Assembly (NCBI RefSeq): GCF_902167145.1
Contig: NC_050096.1
Location: forward strand, 79,666,683-79,730,682
Length of the DNA stretch: 64,000 bases
DNA from: Zea mays
Taxonomy: Eukaryota > Streptophyta > Magnoliopsida > Poales > Poaceae
Direction of reading: 5' to 3'
This document shows, piece by piece, positions 22,434 to 32,790 of this stretch. Below the pieces are notes generated by a model. The model made no database searches and was not told where the DNA came from. It was given only the letters and a program-made list of their open reading frames with translations. How positions within the stretch are numbered: position 1 is the first letter of the stretch; every line of letters starts with the position of its first letter. The position numbers were made by a program, and so were the translations under genes.

Positions 22434-23002
22434 CCCCCCAACCACCACACTTCAAGGCATCCAAGTTTTTCAGACTTCACATTCAATACAAGAGCTAGTG
22501 CAATCAATACAAGACACAAATCCAATAGAATCAAAGCCTCTCCAAGTCCCATTTCCACTCCAAGCAAATAGTGACTAGAGAGAGAGTTTTTGCTCGTGTT
22601 CTTTGAGCTCTTGTTCTTGGATCGCTTTTCTTCTTCCTCTATTCTTTTTCTCAAGCAACTTGTAATCAAAACAAGAGACACCAAGTTGTGGTGGTCCTTG
22701 TGAGTGGTCTAAGTGACCCATTGATTAAGGAGAAAAGCTCACTCGGTCTAGGTGATCGTTTGAGAGAGGGAAAGGGTTGAAAGAGACCTGGTCTTTGTGA
22801 CCACCTCAATGGGGAGTAGGTTTGCAAGAACCGAACCTCGGTAAAACAAATCACCGTGTCACACTCTTCATTTGCTTGTGATTTGTTTTCGCCCTCTCTT
22901 TCGGACTTGACTTTGTTTCTAACGCTAACCCCGACTTGTAGTTGTGCTTAAAGTTTATAAATTTTAGATTTGCCTATTCACCCCCCCTCTAGGCGACTTC
23001 CA

Positions 23003-24048
23003 CAAATCAACCAAGGAAATAGAGCGGATGACACGACGATTTGTTTTACTGAGGTTCGGTTCCAATGAACCTAGTCCCCGTTGAGGTGGTCACAAAGACC
23101 GGGTCTCTTTCAACCCTTTCCTTCTCTCAAACGGTCACTTAGACCAAGTGAGCTTTCTCCTTAATTTTCATGGGTCACTTAGACCCCGCAAGGACCACCA
23201 CACAATTGATGTCTCTTGCCTTGCTTACAAAACACTTGGGAACAAGAATGAGGAAGGAAGAAAGTGATCCAAGAACAAGAGCTCAAAGAACATGAGCAAA
23301 ACACTCACTCTAGTCACTGTTTGTTTGGTGTGGATTTGGGACTTGGAGAGGCTTTGATTCTATTGAATTGTGTCTTGTATTGATTGCACTAGCTCTTGTA
23401 TTGAATGAGATGTCTGAAAAACTTGGATGCTTGGAGTGGTGGTGGTTGGGGGTATTTATAGCCCCACCCACCAAATCAACCGTTGGGGAGGTTGTCTGTC
23501 GATGGGCGCACCGGACACTGTCCGGTGCGCCAGCCACGTCACCCAACCGTTGGAGCGCTGACTTCATGTCGCACTGGACAGTCCGGTGCCGCACCGGGCA
23601 GGTGATGTTCACTGTCCGATGTGCCTCTGACACTACACTCTGACTCTGCCGCTCACTGTTGCGCATTGTAGCGTTTGGCAGTGACCGTTGTAGTCGACCG
23701 TTGCGCTGGGAGCCGTTGCTCCGCTTGGTGCACCGGACAGTCCGGTGAATTATAGCGGAGAGGCACCTGAGAAACCCGAAGGTGAAGAGTTCAGTCTTTA
23801 CGGCCCCTGGTGCACCGGACACTGTCCAATTGCACACCAGACAGTCCGGTGTGCCAGACCAGGGTTCTCTTTGGTTTCTTTTGCTCCTTTCTTTTGAACC
23901 CTAACTTGGATCTTTTTATTGGTTAGTGTTGAACCTTTAGCACCTGTAGAATATGTAATCTAGAGCAAACTAGTTAGTCCAATTATTTGTGTTGGCCATT
24001 TCAACCACCAAAATCATTTAGGAAAAGTTTGACCTTATTTCCCTTTCA
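23003..24048 (-). repeat. 3' LTR of element E, truncated by D
   Basis: On the minus strand it begins TGAAAGGGAAATAAGG at 24048 and is colinear with D's LTR until a point equivalent to D position about 22885, where D's own LTR end begins. About 117 bp of the LTR end is missing here and should be on the far side of D. Palindromes and TATA are present. Confidence 0.82.
23453..23460 (-). promoter_or_regulatory. TATA box in the LTR of element E
   Basis: The minus strand reads TATAAATA within GGGGCTATAAATACCCCC, the same block as in D's LTR. Palindromes of the CCGGACAGTGTCCGG kind flank it on the upstream side (23500-23830). Confidence 0.6.
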
Positions 24049-24891
24049 ATCTCCCCCTTTTTGGTGATTGATGCCAACACAAACCAAAGCAAATGTATAA
24101 GTGCAGAATTGAACTAATTTGCATAAGGCAAGTGTAAAGGTTGCTTGGAATTGAACCAATTTATACTTTCACTAGATATGCGTGGATTGCTTTGTTTAAC
24201 ATTTTGGACCACATTTGCACCACTTGTTTTGTTTTTGCAAATCTTCTTGGAAATTCTTTTTCAAAGTCTTTTGCAAATAGTCAAAGGTATATGAATAAGA
24301 TTTCGAGAAGCATTTTCAAGATTTGAAATTTTCTCCCCCTAATTCAAATGCTTTTCCTTTGACTAAAACAAAACTCCCCCTGGATGAAATTCTCCTCTTA
24401 GTGTTCAAGAGGGTTTTACCAATTGAAAGATCAAATCATTTTAGATATTAATTTGAAAAATTCTAACCAATTTGAAAAAATACCAAAAATATGCCAATTA
24501 AAAATTTCCATCATAAGATACCAAATTGAAGACAAACATAAATCGTTATTTTCGAAAATTGGTGGTGCGGTCCTTTTGCTTTGGGCTAATACTCTCTCCC
24601 CCTTTGGCATTAACCGCCAAAAACGGAGACTTTGTGAGCCCTTGTAACACTTTCTCCCCATTGGTATAAGTAAATAAGAATGAAGGGTTTTATACCAATT
24701 TGGAGTGTGGTGCGGAGTGACGGCAAAGAGTAAATAATACTGATAGAGTGGAGTGGAAGCCTTGTCTTCACCGAAGACTCCATTTCCCTTTCAATCTATG
24801 ACTTAGCGTGAAATACACTTGAAAGCACATTAGTTGTAGACATAAAAGAGAAGTGATCAAAGGTATATAAATGAGCTATGTGTGCAAAGTG
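24049..24891 (-). other. 3' non-coding region of element E with purine tracts
   Basis: On the minus strand the LTR is preceded by AAAAAGGGGGAGAT (24049-24062), and further GGGGGAGA-like blocks lie at 24331-24340 and 24594-24606. It is colinear with the D region 20969-21787 with small indels. No gene. Confidence 0.72.
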
Positions 24892-25170
24892 TCAGTCAAA
24901 GTTCCGAGAATCAAATATATTTAGCTCATTCCTAAGTTTGGTAAAGGTTTTCTCATCTAAATGTTTGGTAAAGATATCGACTAATTGTTCTTTTGTGCTA
25001 ACATAAGCAATCTCGATATCCCCCTTTTGTCGGTGATCCCTCAAAAAGTGATACCGAATGGCTATGTGCTTAGTGCGGCTGTGTTCAACGGGATTATCCG
25101 CCATGCGGATTGCACTCTCATTGTCACATAGGAGAGGGACTTTGCTCAATTTGTAGCCATAGTCCATGAG
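24892..25170 (-). pseudogene. pol: C-terminal end of pol (RNase H), element E
   Basis: Encodes [46 protein letters not shown] to the family terminus DSRNFD. This is the last quarter of a Copia RNase H with the conserved CDNESAI and EHSRTKHI motifs. It is open and in frame but cut from the rest of pol by F at 25170; the continuation is at 58378 and above. Confidence 0.9.
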
Positions 25171-25841
25171 TGTCGGCGTTTCGGACCCGGGGGTCCCTGG
25201 GCCGACTAGTAAATTTGTCGCTGCGTGTCCCTGCCCAGATGGGTTGGTGCGAGATGGAACACAAGGGGAGATCGAGCCTTGTATTAACCTGCACCAGGGT
25301 GCTCGTAGTAGGGGTTACAAGCTTTGTGAGAGAGCGAGAGCGGGAGAGCGAGTAGGAGAGAGCGCGAGAGAAAGGGTGAGGGTCTGGCCCTGCCCGTCTT
25401 CTCCCGTCCCTTTGTCGTGCGTCTACTCGTCCTCCTGTCGTGCCCCCTCCTTTTTTCCTCTCCTCCTCGTGGGGCCCTGGACACCCCCTTTTATAGACAC
25501 AAGGAGATGCCCAGCTATACAATGGGGGTGTAGCTTAGAGCTAACGTGGCCTGCAGAGAAGTGCCCTGAGCCCTGTACAGATAATAACGTGGCCGTCGTG
25601 GGACCAACTTGAGCCCTGTAGAGGTAGTAACGTGGCCGTCGGAGAAGTGCCTTGAGCCCTGTAGAGGTAGTAACGTGGCCGTCGGAGAAGTGCCTTGAGC
25701 CCTGTAGCGGCATAGCTGATGGCGCGGCATGGATCCTGCTGACGTCTCCTTGCTTCCGTAGGGGGCTTGAGAACCACCAACGTCATGGACGCACGCGGGG
25801 AGCCATCATTGCATGTTACCAGGGTAAGCTAGAAGGGACGC
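25171..25841 (-). repeat. 3' LTR of element F, distal part
   Basis: This is the LTR end on the minus strand (CGCCGACA), equivalent to 56989-57617 of the 5' LTR. It contains 43-bp tandem repeats (25568-25696, three copies plus a partial one) and a minus-strand TATA at 25489-25495. The rest of the LTR continues after G at 36094. Confidence 0.85.
25568..25710. repeat. 43-bp tandem repeat in the 3' LTR of F (three copies)
   Basis: The unit begins GAGCCCTGTAGAGGTAGTAA and ends GAGAAGTGCCTT. Copies start at 25568 (diverged), 25611 and 25654, followed by a partial copy at 25697. The 5' LTR has only two full copies (57389 and 57432) plus the partial one, so the arrays differ by one unit. Confidence 0.85.
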
Positions 25842-28800
25842 TGTAATACCCACTTTGTAAGAAAGATCTAAAAGAGGAATTATATCACCCTATCTCTATA
25901 TGTACTACCAATGTGTATCATTTCATGTGGACACATTACTTACATAAATAAATAAGTAACAAAAGACACTCAATTAAATTATGCATCATGCCGAGGTTTT
26001 ATTTTGTGTGCATTATTTGTGACAAAATAAAAACAATATAAAAGAAATATAGTAAAGTCCAAAGTGGAATTTGAGATCTAAAAGAAATCTTAGAATGGAA
26101 ATAAAGAGAAAGAAAAAAAAAGAGAGAAAGGCTACGAAAATATAAATAATAAATATATAACTACATTTCTAAAAGTGATATTTCTAAACTTCACAATATG
26201 ATGTGGTGCAAGTTTGAGTTCAAATTCGAAATTCAAAATGAACTTGTAAATGAAGAAAAGAAATTATAGCATAAAAACAGAAAAGAATAGAAGGCTCTAT
26301 GGGCCAACTCCACCCAATTCGGCCCATGTTGCATTTACCCTGCGCGGCCCATCTACCCTTCCCGCGCGCGCCTCCACCGCGGCAAACCCTAGCCGCCAGA
26401 ACCCACGCATCGTGCACGCACGGTGACACCGTCCCAACGGGGCCCACATGGCAGCCGGTGTTACCCACGCTGGCTCGCTCCGTGTCTCCGGCTGGTGGCC
26501 CCATGTCGTCAGGCGCATCTCCCTAGCGTAACCGTCGCGGGCGAGCTGACCGCCGTGATCCGCGGGGTCCGGTGAGGACCACCCGGTCCACTAGCTACGC
26601 CACGGATATATGATGTCGTACCTGCGCCTATGATTACGCTCTCAACCACCTACACCTCCTATCGTGTGAGATTTCTCCAGTGGCGGTCATCACCGAGCGG
26701 AGAAAGCTGACCGCCACCGTCGTCTTCATCCCCACGACGCCGTTGGGACCCAATCGAGTAGGCCGGGTGCTGCGCCACGTCCGCTGGAGGGTTTGTGTGG
26801 ACTCGCCCAACGCAAGCGGCAGGCGACTCGTAACGAATTGCTCGCCGGAGCAGGGGCGTCTGCCACGGTCGCGCCTCTCCGTGGGCAGGGAATTCCACAC
26901 CTCCAAACTCGGTGAGATTTGCTTCTCTGGATTCGCCATGCCCTCCAGTTCGTGTAGCGCTAGTCGGGCAGTGTGGGAAGGTCTCGGGGCGCGGGATGAC
27001 TATCTCTGGCGACAACTCCGTCATGGGGAGCTCCTGGCGCCGTCGCTCGGCTTTGACAAAGGTGGAAGAAGACGCACCTACGCCATTGATCTATTGTCGA
27101 ATGGCTCGAATTAGATAGGAGTTACCCCCTTCGCTCAGTTGAATCGCGGCCGTCGATGTTCGATCGGGCGGTTGTGGTTGATTTGGGTTTCATAAAATCG
27201 GTGCCATCAGATCTCGATCTAATGGCTCATAGCGCTTACCGTTTCAGTTGGCAGGAAATCTAATCCTGGCGGCCGATTTCCGATCGGACGATCGTAATAC
27301 CCCGATACCCCTTCGGTTGGTGGTTTTATAAAAGAGACCCCGCTCATTATAGGAATCAACCCGCAGTCCACCCTGTGCAGTCCACTGAGTCTTAGAAATT
27401 TTTACACGCCAGCCCCTGCACTTCTCTGTATTTGAGGCCCGATCCAGAGACTTGGGAAAATAGGAAATAATCACAGAAATTGATTTTTAAATGCATAAAT
27501 AAATGCTAGAACTTGTTTAAATTGTAGAAAATTCATATGAACTCCAAATTGACCCATTTCAGTTCCTAAATTTTCATAAAATTTTTGTCTATCTATTTGT
27601 GCCACTGTTTTGGCATGAAAAGCACATTAGAATTATTCTAGTACTTAATCTTGTATTAAGCACATAAAATATTAGAAAATCCATAACTTAAAATCTATAC
27701 CTCCAAATTTAATGATTCCAGTTCCTATGATCTTATTTTAATGCCTAATTTATTACTGTATATTCTATTTGCATGTTTGATGTGATGTTAATTTATGCTA
27801 TGCTATGTATGTATTGTGTTGATACGAGTAGACGAGCAAGCCACTGTGGAATCTGAGGTTCAACAAGTAGAGATAGCTGAGCAGGAGCTCGTTGAAGGCA
27901 AGTTGTGCCCTTGATCACTTCTTTTACCCATTCATGTTCTTATTATTCATAATGATCTGCATAGGTTAATTTTGATGGGACCCAATAGGTTACCCTAGAT
28001 TTTGACTATCTTTATACCTTGTCTCACCACTGGTTTTACTACTAAAGTTTGGGGTAGTTCATGCTATTGCTTTATGTGGATTTGGGTATAGAGATATTCA
28101 TCACTCATTGTTATACTTTTTATTATCTATTTTATTCTTTAATGTTCATGTTAAGATCATTATGTTAATGGGAACATGGAGAACCACCCGGGAAAACAGT
28201 GCTACCACAAGGGTTTAATGGGACGCCCTTGGCTGATTAACTAGGAAAGCTAGTGGAGGGCTACCTTACTCGAAAGGGGCAAGGGCAGTAGGGGAGTGGT
28301 CAGTGTAGGGAGGTCCTTGGGTTGATTTTGCTGTGATGGCGGTCAGGCAAGAACCCTGCACTGGAGCTTCCTATAAACTGTAGCGGGTAGTCTGAAGCTA
28401 GTGGAACTTTGTAAAGGCCTCGTAGTGGTACCCTGCCTCGCTTCCTTGGTAGAGGTGTATGGAGTCTGATCAACTCCGTGGCAAATGGGTAACACGACTT
28501 GTGGGTAAAGATGCGCAACCTCTGCAGAGTGTAAAACTGGTATACTAGCCGTGCTCACGGTCATGAGCGGCTCGGACACTCACAAGATTAACTTATGGAA
28601 CCTAAACTTAATTTGTCATTTCATTGCATTTGGGATTATTTTAGTATTACTTTTACTTATTATTACTATGGTTTGGTATTTACTTTCACTTAGTAACTGC
28701 TAATAAAATTTTGACCAACTTATAAAAGCAATGCTCAGCTTCAGCCTTTATTTCATTGGTCAGCCTTACACTTCATGAACTCCCACCTTTGGTGAGTTCA

Positions 28801-29139
28801 TGCCACATTATTCCCCACGACTTGTTGAACTATGAACGTATGTGAGCTCACTCTTGCTGTCTCACACCCCCCCACAGGAGAAGAACAGGTGGTTCAGGAG
28901 GAGCCACAAGGCGAGGAGTATGATCTGATCTAGGTGGCGTTTCTCAGTTGACGTTGGCGCCAACGATCCTTAGTTTGTTTTATGTTTATTCTTTTATTTT
29001 GTATTAAGTCTTCCGCTATGTAATAAATACTCTGATGTTTTATGACATTTATCTCTATACACTCTGTTATTATATATGTTGTCTTCTTGGCGCATGTATG
29101 AGATGCACCCGGCTTTGTCCTTTAAAACCGGGTGTTACA
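25842..29139 (+). repeat. 5' LTR of element G (3298 bp)
   Basis: Runs from TGTAATACCCACTTTG to AAAACCGGGTGTTACA, with the primer-binding site five bases after it. The start is AT-rich; 26300-27200 is GC-rich with gene-like but unsupported ORFs. The TATA box is at 27327. The copy at 32791 differs at scattered sites, several of them C/T or G/A (for example TGTTGC versus TGTCGC near 26330/33279). Confidence 0.93.
27327..27334 (+). promoter_or_regulatory. TATA box in the 5' LTR of element G
   Basis: TATAAAAG about 1.49 kb into the LTR. The same motif is kept in the 3' LTR at 34275-34282. It is the likely core promoter for G; both copies also fire in the antisense direction relative to the host element F. 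Confidence 0.6.
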
Positions 29140-29143
29140 GAAG

Positions 29144-29155
29144 TGGTATCAGAGG
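29144..29155 (+). other. Primer-binding site of element G
   Basis: TGGTATCAGAGG, one base off the usual TGGTATCAGAGC that pairs with initiator-Met tRNA, four bases after the LTR end. This confirms the 5' LTR boundary and orientation. Confidence 0.88.
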
Positions 29156-29650
29156 AAATGTCGACTGTAGTACGAAACTTAGATAGATATGGACAAAACC
29201 CTTACCTACTTACCTCATTCTGATTCATTATATACTTACCTTACTCTGATTCTTTCTACACTTATCTTGATCCTGTCTCACCTCCTACTGTTCTACTCTG
29301 ATCATTCTTACCTTTTCTACTCTGAGACAAGATGGATTTCACACCTTGGAATCCTACCCCTATGACATTTTTAAGAGATAGGAGGCCTAAGACCAAATCA
29401 AAACTATTTTCGATATTTAAAAATGTTGTTTAATTGTTCTGATGAAAAATCTCTGATTTGCTTCTTTGATTGATTGAAATATTATATATGGGCATCTTAG
29501 CATGTACCACCATAAGGTAATGTATTAGCTTTAGTGGATAACACACTAATCTACTTAGCTAATAAATCCCCCGCAGTAACATTCCTCGTTATTACTCGCC
29601 TTATCTACAACTCTTCCTTTCTTACCCTGTGTTTCTAACCTAGATGGCTA
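29156..29650 (+). other. Leader of element G with gag deleted
   Basis: About 500 bp where a chromovirus would have a leader plus about 1.5-2.5 kb of gag and protease. The only ORF of note is 29332-29433, 33 codons starting MDFTPWNPTPMTFLRDRRP. It may be the N-terminus of the lost gag or ORF0 but is too short to identify. The rest is AT-rich, with no capsid or zinc-knuckle sequence in any frame that I can read. Confidence 0.65.
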
Positions 29651-29659
29651 CCCCTATAC

Positions 29660-32600
29660 TGTTAGAAGAGAGCAGTATAGACTTGATCCTTGGTATGTCA
29701 TGGTTAAGAAAAGCAAAGGCAGTATATACACTGTGCTAAGGGAACCGTAGAACTCACCAGTTCCAAAGGACAAAGATTTGAAGTTGAAGTTGCAGTAACT
29801 ACCACCATCAGACTAGCGACATTCTTAGTAGATGAGAAGTTTGTGGGTGACAGCATCTGTGCAGTTAGGGATTTTTCGGATGTCTTTCCAGGGGAGTTAC
29901 CAGGGATGCCACCTGATAGAGAAGTTGAGTTTGTGATTGATCTTCTACCTGGAACTGCCCCTATTTCTAAACGGCCTTACAGGATGTCCGTAGAGGAGTT
30001 GAAGGAACTTAAGAAGCAGTTAACTGAGTTACAAGATGCTGGGTACATTCGTCCAAATTCCTCACCTTAGGGAGCGCCGGTTCTGTTTGTACAGAAGAAG
30101 GATGGATCACAAGGAATGTGTGTGGATTATAGATCTCTTAATGATGTTACTGTGAAGAACAAGTATCTGCTACCCCGTATTGAGGATTTGTTAGATCAAA
30201 TGAGAGGAGCAAGAGTATTTTCGAAGATTGATCTTCGATCGGGTTACCACCAGATGAGGATTAGACCATCGAATATTCCCAAGACGGCTTTCTCGACTCG
30301 ATATGGATTATATGAGTTTACTATTATGTCGTTTGGATTAACCAATGCACCGGCTTATTTCATGAATTTGATGAATAAGGTGTTTATGGAGTATTTGGAC
30401 AGATTTGTCGTGGTGTTCATCGACGATATTCTTATCTATTCTAGGAATGAAAGTGATCATGAACAACATCTAAGGTTGGTGCTACAAAAGTTGCGAGATA
30501 ATCAACTCTATGCTAAGTTCAGCAAGTGCGAGTTTTGGATTGACAAGGTGCCATTCCTTGGACATATTATTTCTAATGGAGGAATAGCAGTGGATCCTGC
30601 TAAAGTGAAGGAGATAATGGAGTGGAGAGTGCCCACTACAGTTACTGAGATTCGGAGTTTCTTGGGACTAGCAGGATATTATCGAAGATTTATTGAAGGA
30701 TTTTCTAAGATCGCTAGGCTTATGACCTCGCTTTTGGAGAAAGGAAGAGAGTTTAAGTGGGATGAGAAATGTCAAGAGAGCTTTGATCAATTGAAGGAGA
30801 GATTAATGTCTCCACCGGTGTTGGTAATGCCAGACTTACAGAAGGGATTTGATATTTATTGTGATGCTTGTGGCCAAGGATTGGGATGTGTGCTTATGCA
30901 AGAAGGTCATGCGATTGCCTATGCATCTCGTCAGTTGCGGAAACATGAATTGAGCTACCCCACTCATGACTTAGAACTGGCAGCAGTTGTGCATGCACTG
31001 AAGATTTGGAGACACTATATTATGGGAACTAAGTGCCAAGTATACACGGATCATAAGAGTTTGAAGTATATATTCACTCAGAAGGATCTCAACCTTAGGC
31101 AACGCCGTTGGTTGGAGCTTATTAAGGATTATGACTTGGAGATTCATTACCACCCAGGCAAGGCAAATTTGGTTGCAGATGCCTTGAGTCGGAAGGAGCA
31201 TGTTCACTCTGCTTTCGTCGTCCAGTTACCCGATGAATTAGCAAAAGATTTTGAGAGGCTCAACCTGGGAATTGTTACTCACACTGAAGGAGTCACCATT
31301 GAATTGGAACCTACCTTAGAGCAAGAGATTCGTAGAGGTCAGGTTGGTGATGCTAAAATTCAAGAGATTAAGGATCTGATTACTGAAGGAAGAGTTTCGG
31401 AATTCACGGAGGATGAGCAAGGTACTATATGGTTCAAAGATCGGATATGTGTTCCAGAGAATGATAGCCTCCGTGAGACTATATTGAAAGAAGCCCATGA
31501 TTCTGATTATTCTATCCACCCTGGTAGCACTAAGATGTATCAGGATTTGAAGCAAAAGTATTGGTGGTATGGACTGAAAAGAGATGTTGTTGCACATGTG
31601 GCTAAGTGTGATGTGTGTCAAAGAATCAAGGCCGAACATCAGAGACCCGCTGGACTACTGCACCCATTGAAGATACCTGAGTGGAAATGGGAAGAAATTG
31701 GTATGGATTTCATTGTTGGACTACCCCGCACCCCTGCTGGGTATGACTCTATTTGGGTAATTGTGGACAGATTGACAAAAGTAGCTCATTTCATACCTGT
31801 GAGGGCTAATTACACGGGGGCCAAGTTAGCAGAATTGTATATGACTTGGATAGTTTGTCTACATGGTGTGCCTAAAAAGATCGTGTCTGATCGAGGATCG
31901 CAGTTTACTTCTCGATTTTGGAAGAAATTACATGAGAGCTTGGATACAAAGTTGAATTTTAGCTCAGCCTACCATCCCCAGACTGATGGACAGACAGAGA
32001 GGACTAACCAAGTGCTGGAAGATATGTTAAGAGCTTGTGCTCTCAAGCATGGTGGCAGTTGGGAGAAGAGCTTACCCTATGCTGAGTTCTCTTATAATAA
32101 TAGCTACCAGGCCAGTTTGAAGATGTCACCGTTTGAGGCTCTGTATGGTAAAAAATGCAGGACTCCTCTAAATTGGGATCAAACTGGAGAAAGACAGTTC
32201 TTTGGGCCTGAGCTTATACAAGAGGCAGAAGAACAAGTTCGAATGATAAGAGAAAATTTGAGGATTGCACAATCCAGGCAAAAGAGCTATGCTGATAATA
32301 GAAGGAGACTACTGGAGTTTAAGGAGGGTGATCATGTCTATTTGAAGGTGTCACCTCTCCGGGGTATGAGAAGATTTAAAGTTAAAGGAAAGTTGTCCCC
32401 TCGCTTCATTGGACCTTTCTTGATCTTAAAGCGAGTGGGAGAAGTTGCATATCAACTGAAGTTACCCGATCATCTGTCAGACGTACATGATGTGTTCCAT
32501 GTGTCTCAGCTAAAGAAGTGCCTCAGGGTACCTGAAGAGCAACTACCAATGGAAGACCTCAGTGTGCAAGATGATCTGACTTATGCTGAGTATCCCATCA

Positions 32601-32752
32601 AGATCTTGGACACTTTGACTCGAGTTACAAGAAGTAAGGTGATAAAGATGTGCAAAGTGCAATGGAGCCACCACGGTGAAGATGAAGCAACGTGGGAAAG
32701 AGAAGAAGAGCTTCGCATAGACTTCCTCCATCTTTTCCCTAGATCTTCCTAA
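29660..32752 (+). pseudogene. pol: Pol of element G: protease tail, RT, RNase H, integrase, chromodomain
   Basis: The first recognisable codons give SIDLILGMSWL, the C-terminal part of the aspartic protease; its catalytic Asp is gone. After a frameshift near 29725 the frame reads through to RT. A TAG at 30068-30070 replaces the Trp of the conserved SSPWGAPV motif, and the same frame continues open for 878 codons to 32752. RT has FIDDILIYS (about 30415-30441), RNase H has [10 protein letters not shown] and ADALSRK, integrase has an intact HHCC finger and DDE core (MDFIVG, SDRGSQF, DGQTER), and the C-terminus has a chromodomain (PIKILD, KVQWS, EATWE). Apart from one amber codon the RT-to-end part could make enzymes, but nothing encodes capsid. 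Confidence 0.92.
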
Positions 32753-32775
32753 ATCTCGAGGACGAGATTATATTT

Positions 32776-32790
32776 AAGGGGGGTAGGCTT
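32776..32790 (+). other. Polypurine tract of element G
   Basis: AAGGGGGGTAGGCTT directly before the LTR start TGTAATACCC. Same context as element A (4908-4921). Confidence 0.8.

Larger units (their letters stand above)
18670..23002 (+). mobile_element. Element D: Copia/Sirevirus (Opie-like), 5' half cut off by B
   Basis: Contains the C-terminal part of integrase, RT, RNase H, an 820 bp 3' untranslated region with repeated purine tracts, and a 3' LTR. It begins mid-codon-run in integrase (RTMLDEYKT) exactly at B's LTR end, so its 5' LTR, gag, protease and integrase core should lie left of the window beyond B, C and A. The right end abuts the interior of a second, inverted LTR of the same kind (element E), so D is inserted in E's 3' LTR. 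Confidence 0.85.
21788..23002 (+). repeat. 3' LTR of element D (about 1.2 kb)
   Basis: Starts TGAAAGGGAAATAGGG after the purine tract and ends CTAGGCGACTTCCA, the standard Sirevirus LTR end (compare CTAGGTGCTCTCA of H). The first half carries palindromes related to CACCGGACTGTCCGGTG. The start resembles the maize Opie family. The following bases, CAAAT (23003-23007), are the expected target duplication, whose partner is outside the window. Confidence 0.83.

Noticed and set aside
25166..25612. 148-codon plus-strand frame at the left end of F's LTR
   Set aside because: It starts in the RNase H of E on the opposite strand and runs through the LTR junction; Arg/Ser-rich translation of low-complexity DNA.
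26680..27114. Open frame of 144 codons in G's 5' LTR, with a 123-codon counterpart at 33690-34061
   Set aside because: It lies in the U3 part before the TATA box, is GC-rich with overlapping frames open on both strands, has no domain, and differs in start between the two LTRs. Its presence twice only reflects LTR duplication.
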